In this document: piece by piece, positions 53,401-62,738 of the stretch
How the letters are laid out: each line of letters opens with the position of its first letter
How positions within the stretch are numbered: position 1 is the first letter of the stretch
From: Sulfomarinibacter sp963741385
Lineage (GTDB): Bacteria; Acidobacteriota; Thermoanaerobaculia; Thermoanaerobaculales; Sulfomarinibacteraceae
Assembly (NCBI GenBank): GCA_963741385.1
Contig: CAVUHO010000015.1
Location: forward strand, 1-64,000
Direction: 5' to 3'
DNA: 64,000 nt
Notes under the pieces: generated by a model
The model's input: only the letters and a program-made list of their open reading frames with translations
Told to the model about the DNA's origin: nothing
Database searches by the model: none
Program-made: the position numbers and the translations under genes

Positions 53401-54653
53401 CAGCCGAATACCTCCCGGACCTTGAGCAGACCGGCCGCCAGAGCGTCGATCTCGGAGTCAGTGTTGTACAAACCGAACGACGCCCGCACCGTCGCGGACA
53501 CGCCATAGCGTTTCATCACCGGTTGCGCGCAATGGTGACCGGCGCGAACCGCGACGCCTTCGGAGTCGAGGATGGTGCCGATGTCGTGAGGGTGGATTCC
53601 CTTCATGACAAAGGACAGCGCCGATGCACGATGTTTCGCGGACCCGATCAACCGGATGCCGGGGATCTCCAGGACCGCGTCGGTCGCCTCGACGAGGAGT
53701 CGGCCCTCGTGAGCGGCGATGGCGTCGAGGCCGATCCCGTTCACATAATCGAGGGCCACGGCGAGACCGATGGCCCCCTCGATATTCGGGGTGCCGGCCT
53801 CGAAACGGTGCGGCGGTTCGTTATATGTCGTGCCCTCAAACGACACCGACAGGATCATGTCGCCGCCACCCTGGTAGGGCACCATCCCGAGCAGGTGTTC
53901 CCGCTTTCCATAAAGGGCGCCGATCCCGGTAGGGCCGTAGACCTTGTGGCCCGAAAAGACGTAGAAGTCGCAGTCGAGTTCGCGAACGTCCACCTTGCGA
54001 TGGGGCACGGCCTGCGCCCCGTCGACCAGCACCGGCACGCCGCGGGCGTGGGCGGTGGCGATCATCTCGCGCACCGGGTTGACGGTGCCGAGAGCGTTCG
54101 AGACGTGAACGATGCCGACGATCTTCGTGCGCTCGCTGAGCAAACGCTCGTACTCTTCGAGGATGATGTCGCCGTTGTCGTCGATGGGGATGACCTTGAG
54201 TTTGGCGCCCCGCTCCTCGCACAGCAGCTGCCACGGGACGATGTTGGAGTGGTGCTCCATGGCCGAGATCAGCACCTCGTCGCCCTCGCCAAGACGCGGG
54301 CGGACAAAGCTCGAGGCGACCAGGTTGATGCCTTCGGTCGTGCCGCGGGTGAAGACGATTTCGCGGCTGTCGGCTGCGCCAAGGAATTTCTTGACCGTGG
54401 TTCGTGCCTTCTCGAAGCCAATGGTGGCGCGCTGCGATAGCAGGTGGACGCCGCGGTGGACGTTAGAGCAGTCCCGTTCGTAGAAGTGGCGGACGGCGTC
54501 GATGACGGCACGGGGTTTCTGAGTGGTGGCGGCGTTGTCGAGGTAGACCAACGGCTTGCCGTGCACCTCCTGGTGGAGGGCGGGGAAGTCGGCGCGAATG
54601 CGCTCGGCATCGAACGCGGCCGCGACCTCGGCGACAGCCGGGGGAGTGCTCAT
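53400..54653 (-). CDS. sufS: SufS-type cysteine desulfurase
   Basis: A 417-residue class V aminotransferase-fold enzyme that takes sulfur from cysteine for Fe-S assembly. The PLP Lys is in FSGHKVYGPTGIGALYGK; the catalytic Cys is in RAGHHCAQPVMKRY; SNVHRGVHLLS and NLVASS blocks agree. Type II (SufS) by the HHCAQP loop. It overlaps sufD upstream (54650-54653) and sufU downstream. Confidence 0.95.
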   Translation of the reverse strand: MSTPPAVAEVAAAFDAERIRADFPALHQEVHGKPLVYLDNAATTQKPRAVIDAVRHFYERDCSNVHRGVHLLSQRATIGFEKARTTVKKFLGAADSREIVFTRGTTEGINLVASSFVRPRLGEGDEVLISAMEHHSNIVPWQLLCEERGAKLKVIPIDDNGDIILEEYERLLSERTKIVGIVHVSNALGTVNPVREMIATAHARGVPVLVDGAQAVPHRKVDVRELDCDFYVFSGHKVYGPTGIGALYGKREHLLGMVPYQGGGDMILSVSFEGTTYNEPPHRFEAGTPNIEGAIGLAVALDYVNGIGLDAIAAHEGRLLVEATDAVLEIPGIRLIGSAKHRASALSFVMKGIHPHDIGTILDSEGVAVRAGHHCAQPVMKRYGVSATVRASFGLYNTDSEIDALAAGLLKVREVFG

Positions 54654-55951
54654 GCGCCGGTCCCGGATCGTTCGATGAGGGCCAGTTTTTCAGACACCCG
54701 CCGACTGAGCTCGTCGCGCAGGGCCTCCACCGGGATGCGGTCGAGAACCTCACCGGCGAAGGCGAGGGTCAGGAGCCGCCGCGCGTCGTCGCGGCCGATT
54801 CCCCGCGACCGCAGGTAAAACACCGCGTCGTCATCGAGACGGCCGACTGTGGAACCGTGCGTGCAGCGGACATCGTCGGCCAGGATTTCGAGCTGTGGGT
54901 TGGAGTTGACGACCGCGTCGTCCGACAGGATGAGGTTGCGGTTGGACTGGGTTGCGTCGGTCTTCTGGGCATCCTGCTCGACCACGATGCGGCCGGTGAA
55001 AACCGCCCGCGACGATCCCCCGAGAATGCCCTTGTAAAGCTGGTGACTCCGGCAGTTGGGCGATCGGTGGCGCACGGTCAGGTGAGAATCGGCCTGCTGG
55101 TCGCCATCGGTCAGATACAGCCCGTCGAGAGAAGCCTCGGCATCCTCGCCGTCAAGGGTGACATGGATGTCGGTCCGGGCAAGGGCGCCGCCGAGCGAAA
55201 TCGCCTGGGCGGCGTACCGGCTCCCCTGAGCCAGAACGACGTGTCGGGAAGCGAGGTGCTGGGTCGTGCGCGATTCGTCCTGCACGACCACATGTCGGAC
55301 AACGGCGCCCGCTCCGATCACGATCTCGCTCACCGGGCATGCAAGCGCCCTGTCTTCGGTGCCGACGTGTTGCTCCTCGATGGTCATACTGCTGCCGTCA
55401 CCGGCCACGATCAGGATGCGGGGGGCGCACACCGTCGGCCGGTCGCTCGGCCCTGCGACGAAGAGCAGCTGGATCGGACGCTCGACCTCGACGCCCGCCG
55501 GCACGTGGATCACGGCGCCGTCGGCGAGGACTGCGGTGTTGAGAGCGGCGAAGGGATGGTCGTCGAGAGATGCCAGGCTACCGAGGTGCTTATTCACGAT
55601 CTCGGAGTCCGCAACCGTGGCGAGCAGCAGATTGGTGAGGACCACCCCGTCGGGCAGGTCGCCGGTCTGAGAAAGGTCCGGTGAGAACAGGCCGTCGATG
55701 AAGACGAGGGCGTGGGTGTCGGCCCGCCGCCAAGGGGTGATATCGACCCGTGACGGGGCCTGCGTCGGCGGCACGAACTCAGTCTCTTCGACGCCCTTGA
55801 GGCGCGTGAAGCGCCAGGCTTCCTGACGACGATTCGGCAGGCCGAGGGCCTCGAACTGAGCGCGGCCGCGGCCGTGCAGCTTCTGCAACAGAGCGGGCGC
55901 CGGCGCTCTGGCGGCGGTGTCGAGGACCGAGAGGAGAGATCCGTTGCTCAT
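54650..55951 (-). CDS. sufD: Fe-S cluster assembly protein SufD
   Basis: A 433-residue beta-helical component of the SufBC2D scaffold. It has no Walker motifs, as expected. Family features are NRRQEAWRFTRLKG near the N-terminus and HGSTVGRLDDDAVFYLRSRG with the conserved His of the SufB-SufD interface near the C-terminus. The start is ATG 55951 (GGGG at 6 bp) or ATG 55957; longer translation overlaps sufC. It lies 11 bp after sufC and overlaps sufS by four bases. Confidence 0.92.
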   Translation of the reverse strand: MSNGSLLSVLDTAARAPAPALLQKLHGRGRAQFEALGLPNRRQEAWRFTRLKGVEETEFVPPTQAPSRVDITPWRRADTHALVFIDGLFSPDLSQTGDLPDGVVLTNLLLATVADSEIVNKHLGSLASLDDHPFAALNTAVLADGAVIHVPAGVEVERPIQLLFVAGPSDRPTVCAPRILIVAGDGSSMTIEEQHVGTEDRALACPVSEIVIGAGAVVRHVVVQDESRTTQHLASRHVVLAQGSRYAAQAISLGGALARTDIHVTLDGEDAEASLDGLYLTDGDQQADSHLTVRHRSPNCRSHQLYKGILGGSSRAVFTGRIVVEQDAQKTDATQSNRNLILSDDAVVNSNPQLEILADDVRCTHGSTVGRLDDDAVFYLRSRGIGRDDARRLLTLAFAGEVLDRIPVEALRDELSRRVSEKLALIERSGTGA

Positions 55952-55962
55952 GGCCATCCCCG

Positions 55963-56724
55963 TCACGCGCTCGCCGCCGCCGGCGCGGTCTCCAGCCACT
56001 CATAGCCCTGATCCTCGAGCTGGAGCGCCAGCTCGCGGCCGCCCGAGCGGACGATCCTGCCATCCATCAGGACGTGGACGAAGTCGGGCTCGATGTAGTT
56101 GAGCAGGCGCTGGTAGTGGGTGATCACGATAAAGGCGCGGTCGGCGCTGCGCAGCGAGTTGACCCCGTCGGCGACGATCTTGAGCGCGTCGATGTCGAGC
56201 CCGGAATCGGTCTCGTCGAGGATCGCGAGCCTGGGTTCGAGCACTGCCATGTGGAAGATCTCGTTGCGCTTCTTTTCGCCGCCCGAGAAACCGTGGTTGA
56301 CCGGCCGCTTGAGCAGCGACTCGTCGAGTTTGAGCAGTTCCGCCTTGTCGCGCACCAGCGCCAGGAAATCCATGGCGTCGATGGATTCCTCACCGCGGTG
56401 GGTGCGGATCGCATTGAGGGCGGTGCGCAGGAAGTAGGTGTTCGAGACGCCGGGGATCTCCACCGGGTACTGGAAGGCGAGGAACAGGCCTTCGCGCGCC
56501 CGCTCCTCGGCTTCGAGCTCGAGCAGGTCGTTGCCCAGGAAGAGGATCTGTCCGCTCGTGACCTCGTACTCGTCGCGGCCGGCGAGCACGCTCGCCAGGG
56601 TGCTCTTGCCCGAGCCGTTGGGTCCCATGATGGCGTGCACCTCGCCGGGTTTGACCGTGAGGTCGATGCCTTTGAGGATCTCTTTGCCATTGATGGCGAC
56701 GTGCAGGTCTTTCAGTTGCAACAT
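55963..56724 (-). CDS. sufC: Fe-S cluster assembly ATPase SufC
   Basis: A 253-residue ABC-type ATPase that drives conformational change of the SufB-SufD scaffold. Walker A GPNGSGKSTL, the signature FSGGEKKRNEI and Walker B LAILDETDSGLD are intact; RIVRSGGRELA near the C-terminus is typical. The gene lies between sufB and sufD; the 133 bp before it hold a heptamer-flanked palindrome. Confidence 0.95.
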   Translation of the reverse strand: MLQLKDLHVAINGKEILKGIDLTVKPGEVHAIMGPNGSGKSTLASVLAGRDEYEVTSGQILFLGNDLLELEAEERAREGLFLAFQYPVEIPGVSNTYFLRTALNAIRTHRGEESIDAMDFLALVRDKAELLKLDESLLKRPVNHGFSGGEKKRNEIFHMAVLEPRLAILDETDSGLDIDALKIVADGVNSLRSADRAFIVITHYQRLLNYIEPDFVHVLMDGRIVRSGGRELALQLEDQGYEWLETAPAAASA

Positions 56725-56742
56725 TTCAGCTCCGAAAAGTGG

Positions 56743-56851
56743 AAATTTTGAATTTTGAATTTTGAATTTTGAATCTTGAATGACCCCCGCCCCACCGTTG
56801 TGAAATGGGGGTGGGTGGGAATTAAGAATTCAAAATTGAAAATTAAGAATT
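56743..56851. repeat. Inverted heptamer arms between sufB and sufC
   Basis: AATTTTG heptamers (56743-56781) and their complement (56820-56851) enclose ACCCCCGCCCCACCG, a short loop and GGGGGTGGGTGGG. In the sufBCDS transcript this would form one long hairpin between two coding regions. Confidence 0.8.
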
Positions 56852-56857
56852 TGTGAT

Positions 56858-58303
<1,446 letters not shown>

Positions 58304-58349
58304 CCTGTCCTCGTGTCCCTATTCGCGGCCGGGCTGCGAGAAAACGTCT

Positions 58350-58820
58350 TTAACCGGAGCATCCCTTGACGACCGGTAGTGAATGCCCATTCGTGAGCTT
58401 GTTGAGCGCCGGCCGCGTGCTGCGGACGATGTCGCCAACCGTGTATCCGTCCAAAAAATTGCCGATGACCTCTCCGAGGCCGTTCCACACCGGACGCAGC
58501 CCGCACGAGGCGTCGTGGGCACAGCTCTCGCCCGCGTTCATGCGGCCGCAGAAACCGGCGTCGTAGATCTCGTTACCAAACGCCCCCACGACCTGAGCCA
58601 GGGTGATCGAGTCGGCGGCCCGGGTCAGAGAGTAACCGCCGTTGCGGCCTCTTTCGGCCGCCAGCAGACCGGCGCGCCGCAATCGGGCAACGACCTTGGC
58701 GATGGTGGCCTCGGGCAAACCCTCCTGCTCGGCAAGCTCGCGGATGTTCAGCTGCCCGCCGGAGCGGGCGATGCTGGTGACCAGCCGCAGACCGAACTCT
58801 TCGTTTTTGGAAATGCGCAA
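58350..58820 (-). CDS. Rrf2-family Fe-S regulator of the SUF operon (IscR/SufR-like)
   Basis: A 156-residue winged-helix protein. The HTH (residues about 24-55, LNIRELAEQEGLPEATIAKVV) is followed by the Cys triad Cys91-Cys100-Cys106 (FCGRMNAGESCAHDASC), likely ligating a Fe-S cluster. As leader gene of sufBCDSUT it should repress the operon when clusters are plentiful. The start is ATG 58820. No clear promoter was identified upstream; that region is a twin-hairpin repeat. Confidence 0.85.
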   Translation of the reverse strand: MRISKNEEFGLRLVTSIARSGGQLNIRELAEQEGLPEATIAKVVARLRRAGLLAAERGRNGGYSLTRAADSITLAQVVGAFGNEIYDAGFCGRMNAGESCAHDASCGLRPVWNGLGEVIGNFLDGYTVGDIVRSTRPALNKLTNGHSLPVVKGCSG

Positions 58821-58924
58821 CCACGGCCCCCTTCGAGCTCATCAACAGCAATACATGAAATGAAATTCCAGATTTTCGACACTCCTGGAGAATTGGAGGC
58901 AATTCCCCAACAAAGGCGCCTGGC

Positions 58925-59005
58925 TGCGGGCAGCCGGGACGGCCGCCCCCACAAGGGCTCCGAGTCATGTGAAAGGTTTTGTGGGGCACGCGTCTCGCGT
59001 GCCAA
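58925..59005. repeat. Twin-hairpin element
   Basis: GGCAGCC-GGGAC-GGCCGCC (58929-58947), CCCCACAA, a 24-nt spacer, TTGTGGGG (58979-58986), GGCACGC-GTCTC-GCGTGCC (58985-59003). It lies between the divergent rrf2 and nitrilase genes, so promoters must be close to or inside it. Confidence 0.75.
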
Positions 59006-59047
59006 TTCGCCGCCCCGGGTCGTCCCCGACTGTGGTGAAATGCCTCC

Positions 59048-59800
59048 ATGAAAGTTCATCTCTCACGTTGGGTGTCGCTCGGAGTCGATGACAACCTCGA
59101 GCGGTTGAGGGCAGAGGCTGCTGGGGCGGTCGAAGGCGGCGCGGACCTCGTGGTGTTCCCGGAGCTCTTTCTCACCGGCTATTCGCGGGTGGTGGAGCCG
59201 GCCCGGGCGCGCGCCGTTTTTGCAGCGGTCTCGGGCGGCGCGCCGGACAAGCTGTTCGTGTTCGGCTCGATCAGCGAGGACCGGCGCAACCGCGTCACCG
59301 TCTGGCTTGGCGGCCGCGAGGTGGCCGCCTACGACAAGGTCCACCTCTTCGCCCCCAACGGCGAGTTCGAGATGTGGCAGCCGGGCGACCGCTATGTCGC
59401 CTTCGACTGGCGGGAACTGCGGGTCGGTCTGATGAACTGCAACGACGTGCGCTTCCCGGAGCAGGCGCGCGCTCTCAAACTCCAGGCGAGGTGCGACCTG
59501 CTGGTCGTTCCGGCCTGGTGGCCGTGGCGGCGCGATCACATCTGGAGCACCCTGCTGCAGGCGAGGGCGGCCGAGAACCAGCTATGGACCATCGGCTGTT
59601 GCATCGCCGGTTCCGCGTGGCCGGACGAGGATTTTGCCGGCGCGGGCAACCACGTCTTCGACCCCTCCGGCGAGCCGGTGCGCACCGCCGATGACCGCAC
59701 TTACGAACTCAACGTGGAAAATCCACCACCGTCGATCGTGGATCCCCTGGAGCAGTTCGTCGACATTGATCGTGTCGACGTTCTGAGCGGTGAAAGGTGA
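59048..59800 (+). CDS. Carbon-nitrogen hydrolase (nitrilase superfamily)
   Basis: A 250-residue hydrolase with the Glu-Lys-Cys triad: Glu in VVFPELFLTGY, Lys in AAYDKVHLF and Cys in GLMNCNDVRFPEQAR. Length and the NCNDVRFPE box resemble omega-amidase or N-carbamoylase-like enzymes. Cytoplasmic; substrate unknown. ATG 59048 follows a spaced purine stretch. It stands alone and faces away from the SUF regulator. Confidence 0.82.
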   Translation: MKVHLSRWVSLGVDDNLERLRAEAAGAVEGGADLVVFPELFLTGYSRVVEPARARAVFAAVSGGAPDKLFVFGSISEDRRNRVTVWLGGREVAAYDKVHLFAPNGEFEMWQPGDRYVAFDWRELRVGLMNCNDVRFPEQARALKLQARCDLLVVPAWWPWRRDHIWSTLLQARAAENQLWTIGCCIAGSAWPDEDFAGAGNHVFDPSGEPVRTADDRTYELNVENPPPSIVDPLEQFVDIDRVDVLSGER

Positions 59801-59810
59801 ATTCCGAATT

Positions 59811-59838
59811 CACCACCGAGGCACAGGGACACAGTGCA
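59811..59838. repeat. Single CACAGGG-type repeat arm
   Basis: ACCACCGAGGCACAGGGACA resembles the left arm of the palindromes at 30.2 and 35.6 kb, but no complementary arm is found nearby. The rest of the 59801-60021 gap shows no gene. Confidence 0.5.
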
Positions 59839-60021
59839 ACCATATTGATCTCTTCAACTGTTCGCTCCCGCCACATTCCGACGAGGGGAGCCGACCGAGC
59901 TGCACGGCGATATCCCTAGCTGAGGTACGATCCGTTCGATGGTATTCAGGGCGTCAATTTCAACTTCCTCAGGGCCGGGGCCTGCGGGTTCTCGACGACG
60001 GTAGGAGATCGGCAGCTCATC

Positions 60022-61989
60022 TTGGGCATAACGTCTGACATCATCCTTCTGGTTGTCGCCGCATTCGGTTGTGGTCTGCTGTTCCAGCGGCTCGGCCAGC
60101 CCTTGATCCTCGGCTACATCGTGGCCGGGGTCATCCTGGGCCCACATACCGGCGGCCTTACGGTTTCGAATATTCACGAGATCGAACGCCTTGCGGAAAT
60201 CGGCGTCGCCCTGCTGCTGTTCGCGCTCGGATTGGAGTTCTCGTTCAAGGACCTCAGGCCGGTGAGAATGATCGCCCTCATCGGTACACCCATCCAGATC
60301 ATTGCCACGATCGGGCTCGGTCTCGGCATCGGCTGTTTGCTGGGTTGGGAGTGGAGGCCATCGTTGTGGCTCGGGGCCCTCATCTCGCTCTCGAGCACCA
60401 TGGTGATTCTCAAGACCCTGATGAACCAGGGTCGACTCGGCACCCTCTCGAGCAAGGTCATGATCGGGATGCTCATCGTTCAGGATCTGGCGGTGATTCC
60501 GATGATGGTCATCCTTCCGCAGCTCAACAACCCGGCCGTGGGGCTGCCAGCCCTCGGTTTCGCGGCGCTGAAAGCGGCGGGCTTCATCGCTGGGATGATC
60601 CTTCTTGGAACAAGGCTGTTACCACGCCTGATGAAGCACATCGCCAGGCTCGGTTCGAGAGAGTTGTTTCTGCTGGCGATCACCGCCATCGGTCTCGGCG
60701 TCGGATATGTCACGCATCTGGCGGGCCTCTCATTTGCGTTTGGTGCATTCGTCGCCGGAATGGTGCTCAGCGAATCGGATTACGGACACCAGGCGCTCAG
60801 CGATATCATCCCATTGCGCGATCTCTTCGGGCTGTTGTTCTTTGCATCCGTGGGGATGCTGCTCGATCCGGTGTTCCTGATCGACCACTTTCTTCAGGTG
60901 GTGGTTCTGGTCCTGGCTGTGAGCATCGGTAAGGGCGCCATATTCGCGCTGATCGCGAGGGTTTTCAAATACGGCAATGTGATCCCTCTGGCCGCCGGAC
61001 TGGGCCTGTTTCAAGTCGGCGAATTCTCCTTCGTACTCGCCAGGCTCGGAGTTTCGACGGGCTCGATCGAGGACGAGCTGTACTCGCTCGTCCTGACCGT
61101 GGCCATATTGACGATGGCCTTGACACCTCTCGTTTCGGGCCAGACGGCTCGGCTCTATTCACTGAGAAGACGGGTGTTTCGAGGGGAGCCGCTCGAAACG
61201 ATGAATATTCCCGAGGAAGGCCTCCGGAACCATGTCGTCATCGCCGGCGGCGGGCGCGTCGGTCTTCAGATAGCCCGGGTCTTGCAGCGCCTCGGTTTTT
61301 CATTGGTGATCGTCGAGCTGGATCATCGGCGGGTGGAACAGGCCAAGGCGGCAGGTCTGCCGGTTGTTTTCGGCGACGCGAGTCACGAGGTCGTGCTCGA
61401 GGCGGCTGCAATCGCCTTTGCGCGAATGCTCATCGTCACGACGCCGGAGATGGTCACGACGCAGTCCATTGTGGTGAAGGCGAGGAGCCACAACAGTGGA
61501 CTCGACGTCGTTGCGAGAACGTCGGACCCCGCCTTTCTGCCCGTTTTCAAGAGAATGGACGTGACCGATGTCGTGCTTCCCGAGTTCGAAGCGAGTCTCG
61601 AGATGACACGCCAGGCTCTCCTCCATCTTCGGGTTCCGGCACCGGACATCCAGCGGCACACGGAGGCTCTCCGAAAGGACCTGTTCGCGCCGTTTTTCAA
61701 TCCAGGTGTCGGCTACAGGAAACTCAGTCAACTCAGAGCAGCAGAGCTGGGGTTCGACCTGCAGTGGGTGGTTCTCAGCGAAGGCAGCCCGCTGATTGCC
61801 AGATCGATCGGCGAGGCCGAGGTCCGCAAAGCAACCGGCGCTTCGGTCGTGGGGGTCATTCGCGGCGACCGTTTGGAAGCCAATCCGGACGCACAGCTAC
61901 GGTTTCAACGCGACGATCTGGTCGCGATCATGGGAACGGAGGAGGCGCGACAAGCGTTCCAGATCATGGCAACCCATCCGACAGGGTAG
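60022..61989 (+). CDS. CPA2-family cation/proton antiporter with TrkA-N and TrkA-C domains
   Basis: A 655-residue KefB-type transporter. About 12 membrane spans (residues about 5-385), with LGYIVAGVILGP and FAFGAFVAGMVLSESDYGHQ in the ion pathway, are followed by a Rossmann-type TrkA-N domain (NHVVIAGGGRVGLQIARVL, NAD-binding GxGxxG-like) and a TrkA-C domain at the end. It probably exchanges K+ or Na+ for H+, gated by a nucleotide. The start is TTG 60022; the frame is open upstream but no better start with a ribosome site is seen. Confidence 0.88.
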   Translation: MGITSDIILLVVAAFGCGLLFQRLGQPLILGYIVAGVILGPHTGGLTVSNIHEIERLAEIGVALLLFALGLEFSFKDLRPVRMIALIGTPIQIIATIGLGLGIGCLLGWEWRPSLWLGALISLSSTMVILKTLMNQGRLGTLSSKVMIGMLIVQDLAVIPMMVILPQLNNPAVGLPALGFAALKAAGFIAGMILLGTRLLPRLMKHIARLGSRELFLLAITAIGLGVGYVTHLAGLSFAFGAFVAGMVLSESDYGHQALSDIIPLRDLFGLLFFASVGMLLDPVFLIDHFLQVVVLVLAVSIGKGAIFALIARVFKYGNVIPLAAGLGLFQVGEFSFVLARLGVSTGSIEDELYSLVLTVAILTMALTPLVSGQTARLYSLRRRVFRGEPLETMNIPEEGLRNHVVIAGGGRVGLQIARVLQRLGFSLVIVELDHRRVEQAKAAGLPVVFGDASHEVVLEAAAIAFARMLIVTTPEMVTTQSIVVKARSHNSGLDVVARTSDPAFLPVFKRMDVTDVVLPEFEASLEMTRQALLHLRVPAPDIQRHTEALRKDLFAPFFNPGVGYRKLSQLRAAELGFDLQWVVLSEGSPLIARSIGEAEVRKATGASVVGVIRGDRLEANPDAQLRFQRDDLVAIMGTEEARQAFQIMATHPTG

Positions 61990-62052
61990 GCCGGTTGGGC
62001 GCCGGATGCTGTTGCGGCATGTCAGCAGATCTGAGGACCGGTTGGTTGTGGG

Positions 62053-62625
62053 CTACTCAGAGATTTCGCGCGCAGGGCAGATGAACGAGATTCCCTGACC
62101 CGCGTCGACGCCGATCATCACCGCTTCGACAATCGGTGCATTGACAGCGACGGGTGAGTCCCATCGAACAATGAAGTTCGCGCCCGATCCGCCCGTCGTG
62201 TCGCGCTCCTTGATATAAAAATCCGCCGTCTCGAGCGGCGCAAGGCTGCGAGGCTGTTCGATAAAATTTCTGACGTGGGCGCCGGCCGTGTTGTAGTAGT
62301 CGACGGCGGTGACGACGATCGGTGACCTCGGGTCGATGTTTCGGATGCTCAGGTTGCAGGCCAGGTTGAAATGGGTCTGGTCGGCCCCCCAGTACACGTG
62401 GGAGTAGACGGAGACATAGAGAGTTTGACCCGTGGTGAAGACCGAACCCGTTTCGGCTGCCGGAGGATCGGCGGGTGGCGCCTCACGCCGTTCGGGCTCG
62501 TCGGTCCGGGTGCCCCCGACCGCGGAAACCCGTCCGGCAGCTGCCCCGTTGGAAATTGCCGCATCGTCTCCGGGGGCGCATGAGAGGAAAAGCAGGGATA
62601 CGCTGATTGTGAGTAAAATCTTCAT
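62053..62625 (-). CDS. DUF3124 lipoprotein
   Basis: A 190-residue predicted lipoprotein with lipobox LLFLSCAPG. A Pro/Glu-rich spacer (about 45-65) precedes the DUF3124 domain, with signature parts YVSVYSHVYWG, LSIRNIDPRSPI, VDYYNTAGAHVR, GGSGANFIVRW and PIVEAVMIG. The function of DUF3124 is unknown. The start is ATG 62625. It is convergent with the antiporter gene (63 bp) and lies 113 bp after the cardiolipin synthase gene on the same strand. Confidence 0.8.
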   Translation of the reverse strand: MKILLTISVSLLFLSCAPGDDAAISNGAAAGRVSAVGGTRTDEPERREAPPADPPAAETGSVFTTGQTLYVSVYSHVYWGADQTHFNLACNLSIRNIDPRSPIVVTAVDYYNTAGAHVRNFIEQPRSLAPLETADFYIKERDTTGGSGANFIVRWDSPVAVNAPIVEAVMIGVDAGQGISFICPAREISE

Positions 62626-62738
62626 GGACCGTCTTTCCCCTAACATCATCAGATGGCCGGGGACCGGTGTCCACTGGCGACCGGGTTCGAGGTTTGCATC
62701 TGGGTCGCGGCTCGCCGGTTCGGCAGGGTCCGACCGAA